Positions 1 to 8,331 of a stretch of DNA of 42,364 nt are shown piece by piece. This DNA is from Clostridiales bacterium (GTDB lineage Bacteria > Bacillota > Clostridia > Christensenellales > Pumilibacteraceae). The position numbers and the translations under genes were made by a program. The stretch is taken from contig DQGD01000006.1 of NCBI GenBank assembly GCA_003533505.1, forward strand, positions 72,731-115,094, in the 5' to 3' direction. Numbering within the stretch: the first letter of the stretch is position 1; the number at the start of each line of letters is the position of its first letter. A model generated the notes under the pieces. It was not told the DNA's origin. It ran no database searches and saw only the letters and a program-made list of their open reading frames with translations.

Positions 1-189
1 GCAATGCCGTTGCGACGCGGAATGACGTTAAAACACAAAAGGTACGCGTTTGGATTTATAATCCGGCGAAGCGTAAAGATTATAATAAATGCGCCTACGG
101 CTAGATTCTCAGGGCTGCGCTGTCGCTCCGCTCAGAATGACATTAGAATTAGTACTTCTCTTCCGCAAGGAGCGATTACTTAGCCTTTA
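1..189. repeat. Intergenic edge with dispersed-repeat-like pieces
   Basis: No gene is supported here. Positions 101-144, read on the minus strand, begin with the string GTCATTCTGAGCGGAGCG and end in GAATCT. This resembles the GTCATTCTGAGCG...GAATCT intergenic repeats seen in many bacterial genomes. The outer ends (ATTCT and AGAAT) are inverted, so the unit could fold. A second, more diverged piece lies at about 1-29, with GGAATGACG and a GCAA/TTGC hairpin. With only these two related pieces in the window, calling them a dispersed family is inference. Confidence 0.4.
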
Positions 190-223
190 TAAAACAAAAA
201 GCCCAGAGCATTAAGAGGGCTTT
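190..223 (-). terminator. Rho-independent terminator after the PucR-type gene
   Basis: AAAGCCC (198-204) and GGGCTTT (217-223) form a perfect 7-bp stem. On the minus strand the hairpin is followed by a T-rich tract (TTTTTGTTTT). It lies about 60 bases past the stop of the regulator gene and would end the whole leftmost minus-strand run. Confidence 0.8.
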
Positions 224-285
224 CGTTTTGGTTTAATCGAATTTACTTTTAAGCTTAATCGGGCTTGGGCGCCTTAATTTTAGCG

Positions 286-1341
286 TTATTCGCCTTTAAT
301 CAGCGTGTTGAGGATTTGCAGGAGATTGAAAGTTACGGCGTCGCCGAACACCCTGAGGTTAAGTCCCGTTTCCTTTTCAATCTTGTCGAGGCGGTAAATG
401 AGCGTATTGCGGTGAATATACATATTGCGGCTCGTTTCGGAAATGTTGAGCGAGTTCTTCATAAACTCCTCGGCGGTGTTCATAAGCTCCGGGTCGGCAA
501 GCACTTCGGAGCCGTTTTTTTCGAGCAGGCTGTCGAAGTATTTGATTAGCAGCGGCTTGGGCGTGTCGGACAAAATCCTGATGAGGATATAGTCGTTATA
601 CGAGTACACGTTGGCGGCAGGCGACAGAAGCTTGCCGAACTTGTAGGTGAAAATGACCTTTTCGTAGCTGCCGGAAAGTTCCTGAAACGAGCGGATAGTG
701 CCGCCGGTGCAGATGGTAAGGTCAATTCTCAACTCTTCCTTGACGTTCTCGTACAGTATCGACGCGAACTCGTAGGACGAGTGGTACTCCTCGTTGTCGT
801 CGCAGGCGGCGCGCAGGTACACCAGAGTGCGCTCGTCCATCGTGACAATATAGTCGCGCTTGTCGGCAATCATCGAAAGAAAATGCTTGAGTTCCGACTG
901 CATTTCGCGCGTGCGCGTGACGAGCGACAGCATATAGTGGCAGAACTTTACGTCCGAAAAGTGCGCGCGGAACATGTTTTTCTGCACGGAGCTGAGCTCG
1001 CCCGAAAGCAGCAGCCGTAGTTTTTCTTCGGTGGAAAAGTCGTCGCGCAGCCGCTCCTCGCCCGAGCCTATCACGGCGTCCAGCATTACCGCGTAGTTGC
1101 GCGATTCTCTTCCGTCGCCCTTTAACGCGACGTAGTAAATGCCCGTCATGCGATGCACGCAAAGGTACGTTACGCCGTTCTCCTGCGCCACGTTTTCGTC
1201 AAACTTCTCCGCTGCCGGCAGCGCGAACGGCACCGCAGGCGTTACCGCGGAATACAAAAGCTCGCCGAACGCCGAATACAGCGAACTTTCGACGTCCGTT
1301 TTCTGATAAATGTCGTTAAGTGCGGATATGATTTTCTTCAT
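286..1341 (-). CDS. PucR/CdaR-family transcriptional regulator
   Basis: This 351-residue protein has the C-terminal helix-turn-helix of the PucR/CdaR (HTH_30) family. The region around residues 295-345 contains NMYIHRNTLIYRLDKIEKE followed by a Leu-rich helix, the typical layout with Arg-Asn-Thr-Leu-x-Tyr-Arg. The N-terminal 290 residues are not a recognisable sugar-diacid or purine sensor; a GGDEF-like middle segment is usual in this family, but I cannot confirm it. The ATG start has AAAGGA nine bases upstream. It is the last gene of a co-directional run (yigZ lies 46 bases upstream), and a terminator follows at 190-223. The effector is unknown and nothing nearby clearly suggests one. Confidence 0.8.
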   Translation of the reverse strand: MKKIISALNDIYQKTDVESSLYSAFGELLYSAVTPAVPFALPAAEKFDENVAQENGVTYLCVHRMTGIYYVALKGDGRESRNYAVMLDAVIGSGEERLRDDFSTEEKLRLLLSGELSSVQKNMFRAHFSDVKFCHYMLSLVTRTREMQSELKHFLSMIADKRDYIVTMDERTLVYLRAACDDNEEYHSSYEFASILYENVKEELRIDLTICTGGTIRSFQELSGSYEKVIFTYKFGKLLSPAANVYSYNDYILIRILSDTPKPLLIKYFDSLLEKNGSEVLADPELMNTAEEFMKNSLNISETSRNMYIHRNTLIYRLDKIEKETGLNLRVFGDAVTFNLLQILNTLIKGE

Positions 1342-1387
1342 TTTTTATCCTTTCGGGCGGATTGCGTTATATCTGCCCTTATATTGT

Positions 1388-2026
1388 CTATCGGACGTTT
1401 TCCGTTTCGGGACGTTCGATAAAACGTGTTTCAAGCTTGCCGATGTCGGGTTTTGCGCCTATTGCGTCGGCGACGGCGGCGGTAATTTCGAGTCCGTTCT
1501 CCGCGGCGAGCGTAAAGCGCACTCTATCCGAGTACTCGGTGCCGATAATTCTCAGCGGCAAACGCGCGGCGGCTGCGGTAAATTTTTTCGCCCTCGCAAA
1601 ATCCAGCCACAGCTCGTACACGTCGCATAGCTCGAAGCGGACTACCCTAGCGTTTTTAATCGCCGACGAGGCGGCGGACGAATACGCGCGGACAAGACCG
1701 CCTGCGCCCAGCTTTATTCCGCCGAACCAGCGCACGACCGCAACCAGCGTTTCGCGCAGTCCCGAGGCTTTTAACGCTTCCATAATGGGCTGTCCTGCCG
1801 TGCCCGACGGCTCGCCGTCGTCCGAAAACCTTGAGGCGTAACCCGACCTATCGAATATCGCGGCATAGCAGACGTGGGTTGCGTCGGAGTACTTTTTCCT
1901 TATTTCGGCGAGCGCGGCAAACGTTTCCTCTTCGCTGCCGACATGTCGTACTATCGTCAGAAACTCCGAGCGAGTGACGACGGTCGTTTCGGAATATTCC
2001 TCTTTTACCGTGAGAAACGAGGTCAC
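1388..2026 (-). CDS. yigZ: YigZ/IMPACT-family protein
   Basis: This 212-residue protein has the UPF0029/IMPACT N-terminal domain with its signature stretch around residues 65-115: FSDDGEPSGTAGQPI, then VVRWFGGIKLGAGGLVRAY. A ferredoxin-like C-terminal domain follows, as in bacterial YigZ. The length matches the family (about 205-215). The molecular role is not settled; eukaryotic IMPACT is linked to translational control. The start is GTG and overlaps the tyrS stop as GTGA, so translation is probably coupled. It sits directly after tyrS in the minus-strand run. Confidence 0.9.
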   Translation of the reverse strand: MTSFLTVKEEYSETTVVTRSEFLTIVRHVGSEEETFAALAEIRKKYSDATHVCYAAIFDRSGYASRFSDDGEPSGTAGQPIMEALKASGLRETLVAVVRWFGGIKLGAGGLVRAYSSAASSAIKNARVVRFELCDVYELWLDFARAKKFTAAAARLPLRIIGTEYSDRVRFTLAAENGLEITAAVADAIGAKPDIGKLETRFIERPETENVR

Positions 2027-3243
2027 TTCAATACAACCTTGACGTGAACCTTTTTGCCCTTGTGGAGCACGAACGAATCGGTCACTCCGAAGTCGGCGAG
2101 CTTAGCCGCGACGCTCGTTACCTTTTCGTCGCCGATTTTCACGCCGCCGCCCTCGACGAGCCTGCGAGCCTCGCTCTTGGACGAAGCCACGCCGGCGAGC
2201 GTCATTGAGTCCACTACGGTTGTTTCCACGCTGCCCTCAATCGTGACTTCGGGCATTGCGTCGACGTTGCCCGAGAACGCGCCCTCTGCCTGACTCTTGG
2301 CTTTTTCGGCTTCCTCCTCGCCGTGAACGAGCTTTGTGACCTCGTAGGCGAGCCTTGCCTTGGCGGCGTTGATGCGCTCGTCCTTGTACTTGACGAGCTC
2401 CGCGATTTCGTCGAGTTCCATGAAGGTAAGGAGCTTTAAGCACTCCTCTACTTTGACGTCCTCGACGTTGCGGAAGTACTGATAGAAATCGTAGGGCGAA
2501 GTCTTGTTGGGGTCGAGCCACAGCGCGCCCTTGGCGGTCTTGCCCATTTTTTTGCCGTCGCTGGTTTCGAGCAGCGTGAAAGTCATGGCGTAAGCCGAGT
2601 CGCCCTCGAGGCGGCGTATAAGGTCGGCGCCGGCGAGGATATTGGACCACTGGTCGTTGCCGCCGATTTCGAGCTTGCAGCCGTACTTGCGGTACAGCAC
2701 CAGAAAGTCGTATGCCTGCATCAGCATGTAGTTGAATTCGAGGAAGTTGAGTCCGCGCTCGTAGCGAGTCTTAAAGCACTCGGCGGTGAGCATCTTGTTG
2801 ACCGAGAAGTTGATGCCGATTTCGCGCAAAAAGTCGATATAGTTGAGATTAAGCAGCCAATCGCCGTTGTCCACCATGATTGCCGGGTTGTCGCCCTCGA
2901 AGTCGAGGAAGCGGCTCATCTGCTTTTTGAACGCCGCAACGTTGGCGGCAATCGTTTCGCGTGTCATCATCTGGCGCATGTCCGTTCTGCCCGACGGGTC
3001 GCCTATCATCGCGGTACCGCCGCCGAAAAGCGCAATCGGCTTGTGCCCGGCGCGCTGCATGTGCGCCATTGCCATGACGGGAATATAGTGACCGATATGC
3101 AGGCTGTCCGCCGTCGGGTCAAAGCCGACGTAAAACGGCGTGGGCTCTTTCCCGAGCTGATTGTACAAGTCCTCTTCGTACACAGTCTGTTTGATAAATC
3201 CGCGCTCTTTGAGAATGTCGAATGCGTTTTTCTTGTTTGCCAT
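2023..3243 (-). CDS. tyrS: Tyrosyl-tRNA synthetase
   Basis: This cytoplasmic class Ic enzyme charges tRNA-Tyr using ATP. The 406-residue protein has the HIGH signature in SLHIGHYIP (about residue 50) and a KMSKS-type loop written KKMGKT. Tyrosine-pocket features NYMLMQAYDF and GGNDQWSNI are also present. A C-terminal S4-like RNA-binding domain (about 340-400, with SKSEARRLVEGGGVKI) matches the bacterial form. The ATG follows a GGAGG about 13 bases upstream, slightly far. No T-box leader is visible because the gene lies inside an operon, five bases after the aminotransferase stop. The end overlaps yigZ by four bases. Confidence 0.97.
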   Translation of the reverse strand: MANKKNAFDILKERGFIKQTVYEEDLYNQLGKEPTPFYVGFDPTADSLHIGHYIPVMAMAHMQRAGHKPIALFGGGTAMIGDPSGRTDMRQMMTRETIAANVAAFKKQMSRFLDFEGDNPAIMVDNGDWLLNLNYIDFLREIGINFSVNKMLTAECFKTRYERGLNFLEFNYMLMQAYDFLVLYRKYGCKLEIGGNDQWSNILAGADLIRRLEGDSAYAMTFTLLETSDGKKMGKTAKGALWLDPNKTSPYDFYQYFRNVEDVKVEECLKLLTFMELDEIAELVKYKDERINAAKARLAYEVTKLVHGEEEAEKAKSQAEGAFSGNVDAMPEVTIEGSVETTVVDSMTLAGVASSKSEARRLVEGGGVKIGDEKVTSVAAKLADFGVTDSFVLHKGKKVHVKVVLK

Positions 3244-3248
3244 CGTAG

Positions 3249-4442
3249 TTATTTAACCTCCGTTACTTTTCTCTTAAATACTTCGCCGAGTGCGCGTATG
3301 CCGCGCTCGATTTTTTCCTCGTCGGCGTTTGAATAGTTTAATCTTATGGTATTCAGTCCGCCGTCGCCCACATAGAACGATTTGCCCGGCACATACGCGA
3401 CTTTTTTCGCGATTGCTTCGGGGAACGCCGCCACGGTATCGACGGGAACGGTGAATTCGCCGAAAACGAACAGTCCGCCGTCGGGGTCGGTACGCCGAAA
3501 CTCCTCGGGCATGTACCTGTCGAGAGCCGCGGTCATCGCCGTTTTTCGTTTTTTGTATATAGGTATGCTCTTTTCGAGGTTTGGCTTTAAGTAGCCGCGT
3601 TTCAGGTACTCGCACGCAATCGCTTGCGAAAGCCCCGAAGTGTGGACGTCGGCGCACTGCTTGCCGACGACGAGTTTTCCGATTACCTCCGGAGCTCCGC
3701 ACATCACGCCCGTTCTGAGCCCCGGCGCGAGAATCTTGGAGAAGCTGGTGACGTAAACCACCTTGCCGGCTCGGTCGAAGCTCTTTATCGGCGGAAGCGG
3801 CTCGCCCGAATATCGGATTCTCGAATACGGGTCGTCCTCGAGCACCATAATGTCATACTTTTCCGCAAGCGCGGCTATGCCCTTGCGGTTTTCCGTCGAG
3901 TACGTTTTGCCCGTGGGGTTGGAAAACGTGGGCACGACGTAGAGGAATTTGGGGCGATACTTCTTGATTTTCGCCTCGAGGTCGTCGAGCTTCAAGCCGT
4001 TTTCGTCCGAGTCCACGCCCACAGCCTTGGCTTCGTAGGAAGAAGCGATTTGCAAAAACGCGAGGTAGGTCGGGTTTTCGACGAGCACATAGTCGCCCTT
4101 GTCGAGGAAAACTTTGCACATAAGGTCGATGCCCTGCTGACCGCCCGAAACGACAAACAGCTCGTCCGTCGATTGAGTCTTAACGCCTGCGTCCGCCAAA
4201 AAGTCGCGAAGCTGCTCGCGAAACGGCATTGCGCCCTCGGTCACTCCGTACTGAAGCGCCGGCATCGCGCCGCTGCCGCCCAGAATGTCGGCGGTGATTT
4301 CGGCAATCTTGTCAACGGGAATACACTCCGCCGCAGGCAAGCCGCCGGCAAACGATATCATATCGGGCTGAGCCGTAAGCTTCAGTATCTCGCGAGTCGC
4401 CGAGCCGTTCAATCCAATCATTCTCGTGCTGTAATTACTCAT
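3249..4442 (-). CDS. PLP-dependent aminotransferase, 2-aminoadipate/aromatic (LysN/ARO8) type
   Basis: This fold-type I aminotransferase transfers an amino group between an amino acid and a 2-oxo acid using pyridoxal phosphate. The start used gives 397 residues (MSNYSTRMIGL...), preceded by AAAGGAG six bases upstream. The open frame continues 5' to 4817, but that part is antisense shadow over the Gx gene. Visible landmarks are ISFAGGLP near residue 28, VSGGQQGID, NPTYLAFLQ, the NPTGK loop, LEDDPYSRIRY, the PLP lysine in TSFSKILAPGLRTG, and a C-terminal IRLNYSN arginine. The MocR/LysN-like pattern suggests 2-aminoadipate, aromatic or branched-chain substrates; the exact one is not resolvable. 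It lies between the Gx membrane gene and tyrS, so it may supply or recycle an aromatic amino acid. Confidence 0.9.
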   Translation of the reverse strand: MSNYSTRMIGLNGSATREILKLTAQPDMISFAGGLPAAECIPVDKIAEITADILGGSGAMPALQYGVTEGAMPFREQLRDFLADAGVKTQSTDELFVVSGGQQGIDLMCKVFLDKGDYVLVENPTYLAFLQIASSYEAKAVGVDSDENGLKLDDLEAKIKKYRPKFLYVVPTFSNPTGKTYSTENRKGIAALAEKYDIMVLEDDPYSRIRYSGEPLPPIKSFDRAGKVVYVTSFSKILAPGLRTGVMCGAPEVIGKLVVGKQCADVHTSGLSQAIACEYLKRGYLKPNLEKSIPIYKKRKTAMTAALDRYMPEEFRRTDPDGGLFVFGEFTVPVDTVAAFPEAIAKKVAYVPGKSFYVGDGGLNTIRLNYSNADEEKIERGIRALGEVFKRKVTEVK

Positions 4443-4468
4443 AATGGCTCCTTTAATTGTTGTTTTTC

Positions 4469-4987
4469 CTAAGGCGCAAGCGGCTCGTCGTACAGCCGCT
4501 CGGGCAGGTATTTTATCGTAAAGAACGTCGCCGCTCCCACAAATAAGCCTGCTATCACCGACGCAAGCAGCATGAGCGGAAGCGCGGCGAACAGGTTGGC
4601 GTGCACCGAAATCGATGCTACGGCAAGTTGCGTGACGTTGTGCGCGAGCGCGCCGATAAAGCTTATCGACACGATTGACAGCCGCTTTATCGCGGTTTTT
4701 ACGAGCACGGCTTCTATCGCGAGCGAAACGCAGCCGCCTGCGAGCGAATACGCGAGGGCGAAATAGTTGCCGCTCGCAATCGCGCTCATAAGGCATCTTG
4801 CAACGAGCACGAAACATGCGTCGGTTACGCCCGAGATTATCAGCGCGACGAGGCTTACGACGTTGCTTATGCCCATCTTTGCGCCCGGGGCGAACGCCAG
4901 CACGGGCGGAAGCGAGTTTTCGATTATCGCGAGCACGAACGCCGCCGCCACGAATAGCGCTAGTCTGGTTATTCTCTTTGCGCTCAT
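4469..4987 (-). CDS. Gx transporter / HepSI-family membrane protein
   Basis: This 172-residue protein is mostly hydrophobic, with about five membrane segments. The PGAKMGISN motif near residue 35 is characteristic of the Gx transporter family, formerly annotated as heptaprenyl diphosphate synthase component I (Pfam Hpre_diP_synt_I). The ATG at 4987 has GAGGAG seven bases upstream; the longer open frame has no better start. It follows the NusG-domain-II gene by 11 bases and precedes the aminotransferase by 26. Gx and NusG-II proteins commonly sit with apbE. As I recall, the pair corresponds to EetB and EetA of flavin-based extracellular electron transfer in Listeria and Enterococcus. Transport function is inferred. 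Confidence 0.85.
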   Translation of the reverse strand: MSAKRITRLALFVAAAFVLAIIENSLPPVLAFAPGAKMGISNVVSLVALIISGVTDACFVLVARCLMSAIASGNYFALAYSLAGGCVSLAIEAVLVKTAIKRLSIVSISFIGALAHNVTQLAVASISVHANLFAALPLMLLASVIAGLFVGAATFFTIKYLPERLYDEPLAP

Positions 4988-4998
4988 AGCGTTCTCCT

Positions 4999-5394
4999 CT
5001 ATCGCGCCTGACCGGTATCGGCTTGAAATTCGCCGCTGCCGACGATTTTCACGACTACGCCGCCCGGAAGACACACAATCGACTGATTCACGCGCGAGAT
5101 TCTGCCCGTATGCTCGCAGACCTTGTCGGCGCAGCTCGCGTCCTTTACATACGCTTCGCCGCCGTCGATGACCACCGTGAGCCCCGTAAGCTTTATCTCG
5201 CGGTTTTCGCCGAGACTGTACTCCTGCGTTTTGCCGTTTTCGGTGACGACGACTCTCGCGCCCTTTTTGCCGCCGACTAGCCCCGTGAGCGCAAGAGCAA
5301 GCGCGGCTACGGTAACTACCGCCATAACTATTACGTCGAAAAGCCGTAGGGACCTGCTCTCTTTAATCGCGTTTATCGCTCTTTTGTCGGTCAT
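4999..5394 (-). CDS. NusG domain II-containing membrane-anchored protein
   Basis: This 131-residue protein has one N-terminal membrane helix (about residues 19-41) followed by a small extracytoplasmic beta domain of the NusG_II type. The domain has the usual paired cysteines, SCADKVCEHTGRI, and the ending SIVCLPGGVVVKI. It is unrelated to transcription factor NusG in role. The ATG start overlaps the apbE stop as ATGA, so the two are probably translationally coupled. Proteins of this type are encoded with apbE and a Gx protein in many Firmicutes and are suspected to take part in flavin-dependent electron transfer at the membrane. Confidence 0.88.
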   Translation of the reverse strand: MTDKRAINAIKESRSLRLFDVIVMAVVTVAALALALTGLVGGKKGARVVVTENGKTQEYSLGENREIKLTGLTVVIDGGEAYVKDASCADKVCEHTGRISRVNQSIVCLPGGVVVKIVGSGEFQADTGQAR

Positions 5395-6527
5395 AGCGGC
5401 GAGTACTCCGTTTTGTAAAGCGTTTCCGTTTCCGAAAAGTCGAAGTCGCCGACTTTGGCGAACTTGCCGTCCGAAGTGAAAATCAGCGCGCGGTAGCCGA
5501 TTTTTTCTATCAGCTCTACCGCTTTTTCCGCTCCGACTACGCAAGCCGCCGTCGCGTAGGCGTCGCACACAAGCGAGCTTTCACCCACAACCGTGGCGGA
5601 AATAACGTGGTCGGTCCGGCGGTACTTGCCCGTGGTTTCGTCGTAGGTTATGCCAATCGGCGTGGCAGTCTTGCCGTCGATTATGTGGCAGACCCTCAGC
5701 GTTTCGTCGCCGTTATTGAAGTCGTAACACCGCTCGTAGTCGCCGCTGGTCACCACCGAAGCGTTGCCGCCGAGGTAAAAGCCGCAGACGTAGCCGCGCT
5801 TATCCTCTGTGCCGCGAGGGTTTACTACGCCCACGCCCCACGGCTTGCTCCTGCCGCCGTCGCGGTAGTCGCCGATAAGGTAGATATTGCCGCTTATTTC
5901 GATAAGCGCGCTGGTAACGCCGCGCCTTAAACAGACGTCGCGGCACTCGTCGGCTATGTAGCCTTTCGCTATGCCGCCGAAATCGAGCGTTACGCCGTCG
6001 GCGGTTTTGGTAAGATAATACTTGCCGTCCTCTTCCGTCGCGGTAAAGCCGTCCATACCGCTTTTGCCGGCGAGGGCGTTTACCTCGTCCGCTCGCGGCA
6101 GGCTCTCCTTTTTCGCACTGCCGTAGGCGTACCTGTTTATGCCGTCCGCGTCGACTTCCCACAGCCGCGACGCCGCCGAAAGCGACGGGTCGAACGCGCC
6201 CGAAGTCGCCGCGTAGATTTCCTTTGACTTGATTGCGAGGTAATAGGCGTGGCGGTCGACTTCGATTTTAGCGCCGTTTTGCGCGGCGTTGAATTTTGCA
6301 ATCAGGCTGTCGGGGCGGTTTACGTTTATCGACGCGTCCGCCTCTTCCATAAGCTCCGACATTTCGTCGATTGCCGACTTCTCGTCGCCGCTGCAGAGCG
6401 AAGCGGAAAAGACTATGCCGGACGAAAAAACCGTGCGCGTTTCCGTGACGTAGCCGCCGCAAGCGACGAATGTCGACATAATTAAAATCGCAAGTATCGA
6501 AGCAATGATTCTTTTCGTTTTCGGCAA
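5391..6527 (-). CDS. apbE: FAD:protein FMN transferase, lipoprotein (ApbE family)
   Basis: ApbE attaches FMN to threonines of extracytoplasmic flavoproteins, using FAD and Mg2+. The 378-residue protein starts with a lipoprotein signal (STFVAC, lipidated Cys23). The family core follows: FDPSL, DFGGIAKGY (182-190), ISGNIYLIG, HIIDGKTATP and the metal-binding end SLVCDAYATAACV. The start is TTG with GGAG nine bases upstream and no better option. It follows degV by 28 bases and is coupled to the NusG-II gene. Its flavin acceptor (a DxxTGAT-type protein such as PplA, RnfG/D or NqrB/C) is not in this window, so the target must be encoded elsewhere. Confidence 0.93.
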   Translation of the reverse strand: MPKTKRIIASILAILIMSTFVACGGYVTETRTVFSSGIVFSASLCSGDEKSAIDEMSELMEEADASINVNRPDSLIAKFNAAQNGAKIEVDRHAYYLAIKSKEIYAATSGAFDPSLSAASRLWEVDADGINRYAYGSAKKESLPRADEVNALAGKSGMDGFTATEEDGKYYLTKTADGVTLDFGGIAKGYIADECRDVCLRRGVTSALIEISGNIYLIGDYRDGGRSKPWGVGVVNPRGTEDKRGYVCGFYLGGNASVVTSGDYERCYDFNNGDETLRVCHIIDGKTATPIGITYDETTGKYRRTDHVISATVVGESSLVCDAYATAACVVGAEKAVELIEKIGYRALIFTSDGKFAKVGDFDFSETETLYKTEYSPL

Positions 6528-6555
6528 CTCTCTTCTCCGCGCAGCCGCAGCCGCT

Positions 6556-7413
6556 TTATTTCGCTTTCTTCACGAACAGTAGTCCCACGGTGTCCGGTCC
6601 GCAATGGCTGCCGATGACGGGTCCTACCAGCTGTTGCCAGATTTCGGCGTTCGGGCACTTGTCTTTTACGTGCGAAAGCTCTATTTCGACGTCGTCGTCG
6701 CAATCGGCGTTCATTATCACTATCGGGTAATTCTCGTCGACTTCGTCGCTCTCGAGATAAGCCGCGAGGTCCTTTAACGAGCGTTTTCTACCCTTGGATT
6801 TTTCCACGTTGACGAGCTTGCCGTCCACGTTGGAGATTATCGGCTTTATGTTGAACAGCGTGCCCACCATCGCCTTGAAGCTCGACAGCCTGCCGCCGCG
6901 CTTGAGATAGATGAGGTCGCCCACGGTGAAATAGCATTTCACGCGGTCGCGAAACTCCTCGACGAATTTCACTACTTCCTCGTCCGAAGCCCCCTCGTTG
7001 TGTTTAAGCGCCGCGAAGTACACCACGAGTCCTGCCGCCATGCTGATATGCGTGGAGTCGACGACGGTGATTTTTCTGTCGGGGTAAGCCGCTTTAAGCT
7101 TCTCAATCGCCTTGTTCATCGAGTCGAAAGTGCCGCTCATTTTGTGCGAGAAAGTGACGTAGATAATGTCCTCGCCGCCTTTCAGCACGGGCTCGAAATA
7201 GCCGATATAGTCCGCTTCGTTGAGCGCGCTGGTCTTTGCCACCGCGCCGCCGCGCATTCTGTCGAAAAACGCACGGTTGTCGGTATTCTTGCCGAGGTCG
7301 TAATAATATTCCTCGCCGCCTATCGTATAGGGCATCGAGATGTAGTCGATTCCCAGCTTTTCTATTTTATCGTACCACAGTTCGCAGTTGCTGTCGCAAA
7401 AAAATCTGCTCAT
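6556..7413 (-). CDS. DegV-family fatty-acid-binding protein
   Basis: This 285-residue protein has the DegV two-domain layout: CDSNCEL at the N-terminus, AKTSALN (about residue 63), VTFSHKMSGTFDSM with the lipid-head-group Ser-Gly-Thr, VVDSTHISMAAGL, and LIYLKRGGRLS in the middle. Characterised DegV and FakB proteins bind a fatty acid; FakB hands it to the kinase FakA. No FakA is present here. The ATG at 7413 has GGAGG seven bases upstream and is preferred over the upstream in-frame start. A sigma-A promoter lies about 90 bases upstream. It is first in the run that continues into apbE. Confidence 0.93.
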   Translation of the reverse strand: MSRFFCDSNCELWYDKIEKLGIDYISMPYTIGGEEYYYDLGKNTDNRAFFDRMRGGAVAKTSALNEADYIGYFEPVLKGGEDIIYVTFSHKMSGTFDSMNKAIEKLKAAYPDRKITVVDSTHISMAAGLVVYFAALKHNEGASDEEVVKFVEEFRDRVKCYFTVGDLIYLKRGGRLSSFKAMVGTLFNIKPIISNVDGKLVNVEKSKGRKRSLKDLAAYLESDEVDENYPIVIMNADCDDDVEIELSHVKDKCPNAEIWQQLVGPVIGSHCGPDTVGLLFVKKAK

Positions 7414-7499
7414 TGTTATCCTCCGAAACAATTTAATTCGGGCGTTTTCCCACCCCGGCGGCTCCTTCTTTCCCCCTCTTTACACCGCTCCATGCTACA

Positions 7500-7528
7500 A
7501 TTATAATATCTTTTGAAAAATTTAGCAA
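7500..7528 (-). promoter_or_regulatory. Sigma-A promoter for degV and the downstream run
   Basis: On the minus strand, TTGCTA (7528-7523) and TATAAT (7505-7500) are separated by 17 bases. Transcription would start near 7493, giving an 80-base leader before degV. Nothing in the leader resembles a known riboswitch. Confidence 0.75.
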
Positions 7529-7579
7529 CCGATACGCCGCATTTTACCGTCATTTCGTATAAAAATTTTGGCTAAAATA

Positions 7580-7606
7580 ACGAAAAAGCCTCTTTAAGGG
7601 GCTTTT
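7580..7606 (-). terminator. Terminator after recO
   Basis: AAAAGCCTC (7584-7592) pairs with GGGGCTTTT (7598-7606) through a TTTAA loop, with one G-T pair. On the minus strand it is followed by TTTTTCGTTATTTT. It ends the yqfC-to-recO cluster about 35 bases after the recO stop. Confidence 0.8.
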
Positions 7607-7641
7607 CTTAAGGCTTTACTTATACCAAACTCGAAAAATCG

Positions 7642-8283
7642 TTATAGCATCTTTTCGTAGACGGCGAGCGAGGCGAGCTCGGTTTCGTAGCTTTTGCAAA
7701 ACTCGGCGACTATCGTCTTCATTGCGCGACGAATGACTGCCGGCTTAATCTCCGCCGACTCGAGCTCGTCAAGCGTCTTATAAGCGATGTACGACAGCGC
7801 GCGCTGCGGCGTGTCGGGAGCGGCTTCGGTGCGCTCGGGAGCCTTGGTAAAGCCCGACATGCTGAGCACCTTTTGTATGAATTTCGCGACTATCAGCGCG
7901 GACGGCGCGTTGCCGTAGAGCAGCGATTTAAGGGCTTTGAGCAGCACGACGAACAGCCGCGCGTTCTCCACAGACGAGCCGGCGTTATCGGTGACTTCCA
8001 GCATGACGCAGCCTGCGGCGTACTTTTCGGGGTCGAGGCACAGCGGATACAAGTCCTCGAGCGGAGTCGCGCCGGTGACGATTTTCTTGCCGTTCTTTTC
8101 GCTGACTTCGTACACGCACAGCGCGAACGGCTGGGCGGCGTATTTCATCTTTGCCGCCGGCTTTCTCACGCCGCGCATCGTCGCCGTGACTCTGCCCTCT
8201 TCCGCGGAAAAAAGGCGCACGGTCTTGTCGCTCTCGCGCACGTCCGTCGCCTTTATCAGTATTGCCGTCAGTTTTTTGTCCAC
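7642..8283 (-). CDS. recO: DNA repair protein RecO (short form)
   Basis: RecO loads RecA onto SSB-coated single strands together with RecR. The N-terminal OB fold is clear (AILIKATDVRESDKTVRLFS, then GRVTATMRGVRKP around residue 40). The helical C-terminal domain is recognisable and the position after era and yqzL is conserved. At 213 residues it is shorter than the usual 240-255. The segment that in many relatives carries a four-cysteine zinc knuckle is replaced by a short charged stretch near residues 150-165 without CxxC pairs. The start is ATG. A hairpin terminator follows. Confidence 0.9.
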   Translation of the reverse strand: MDKKLTAILIKATDVRESDKTVRLFSAEEGRVTATMRGVRKPAAKMKYAAQPFALCVYEVSEKNGKKIVTGATPLEDLYPLCLDPEKYAAGCVMLEVTDNAGSSVENARLFVVLLKALKSLLYGNAPSALIVAKFIQKVLSMSGFTKAPERTEAAPDTPQRALSYIAYKTLDELESAEIKPAVIRRAMKTIVAEFCKSYETELASLAVYEKML

Positions 8284-8331
8284 AGCCGTTTTCCTCTTTC
8301 CGAAAATTCCATTGCCGGCGAAAAATGCGGT

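Noticed and set aside
4443..4817. N-terminal extension of the aminotransferase
   Set aside because: The extra 125 residues are Arg-rich, antisense-like and overlap the Gx gene; the ATG at 4442 has AAAGGAG and begins the conserved domain.
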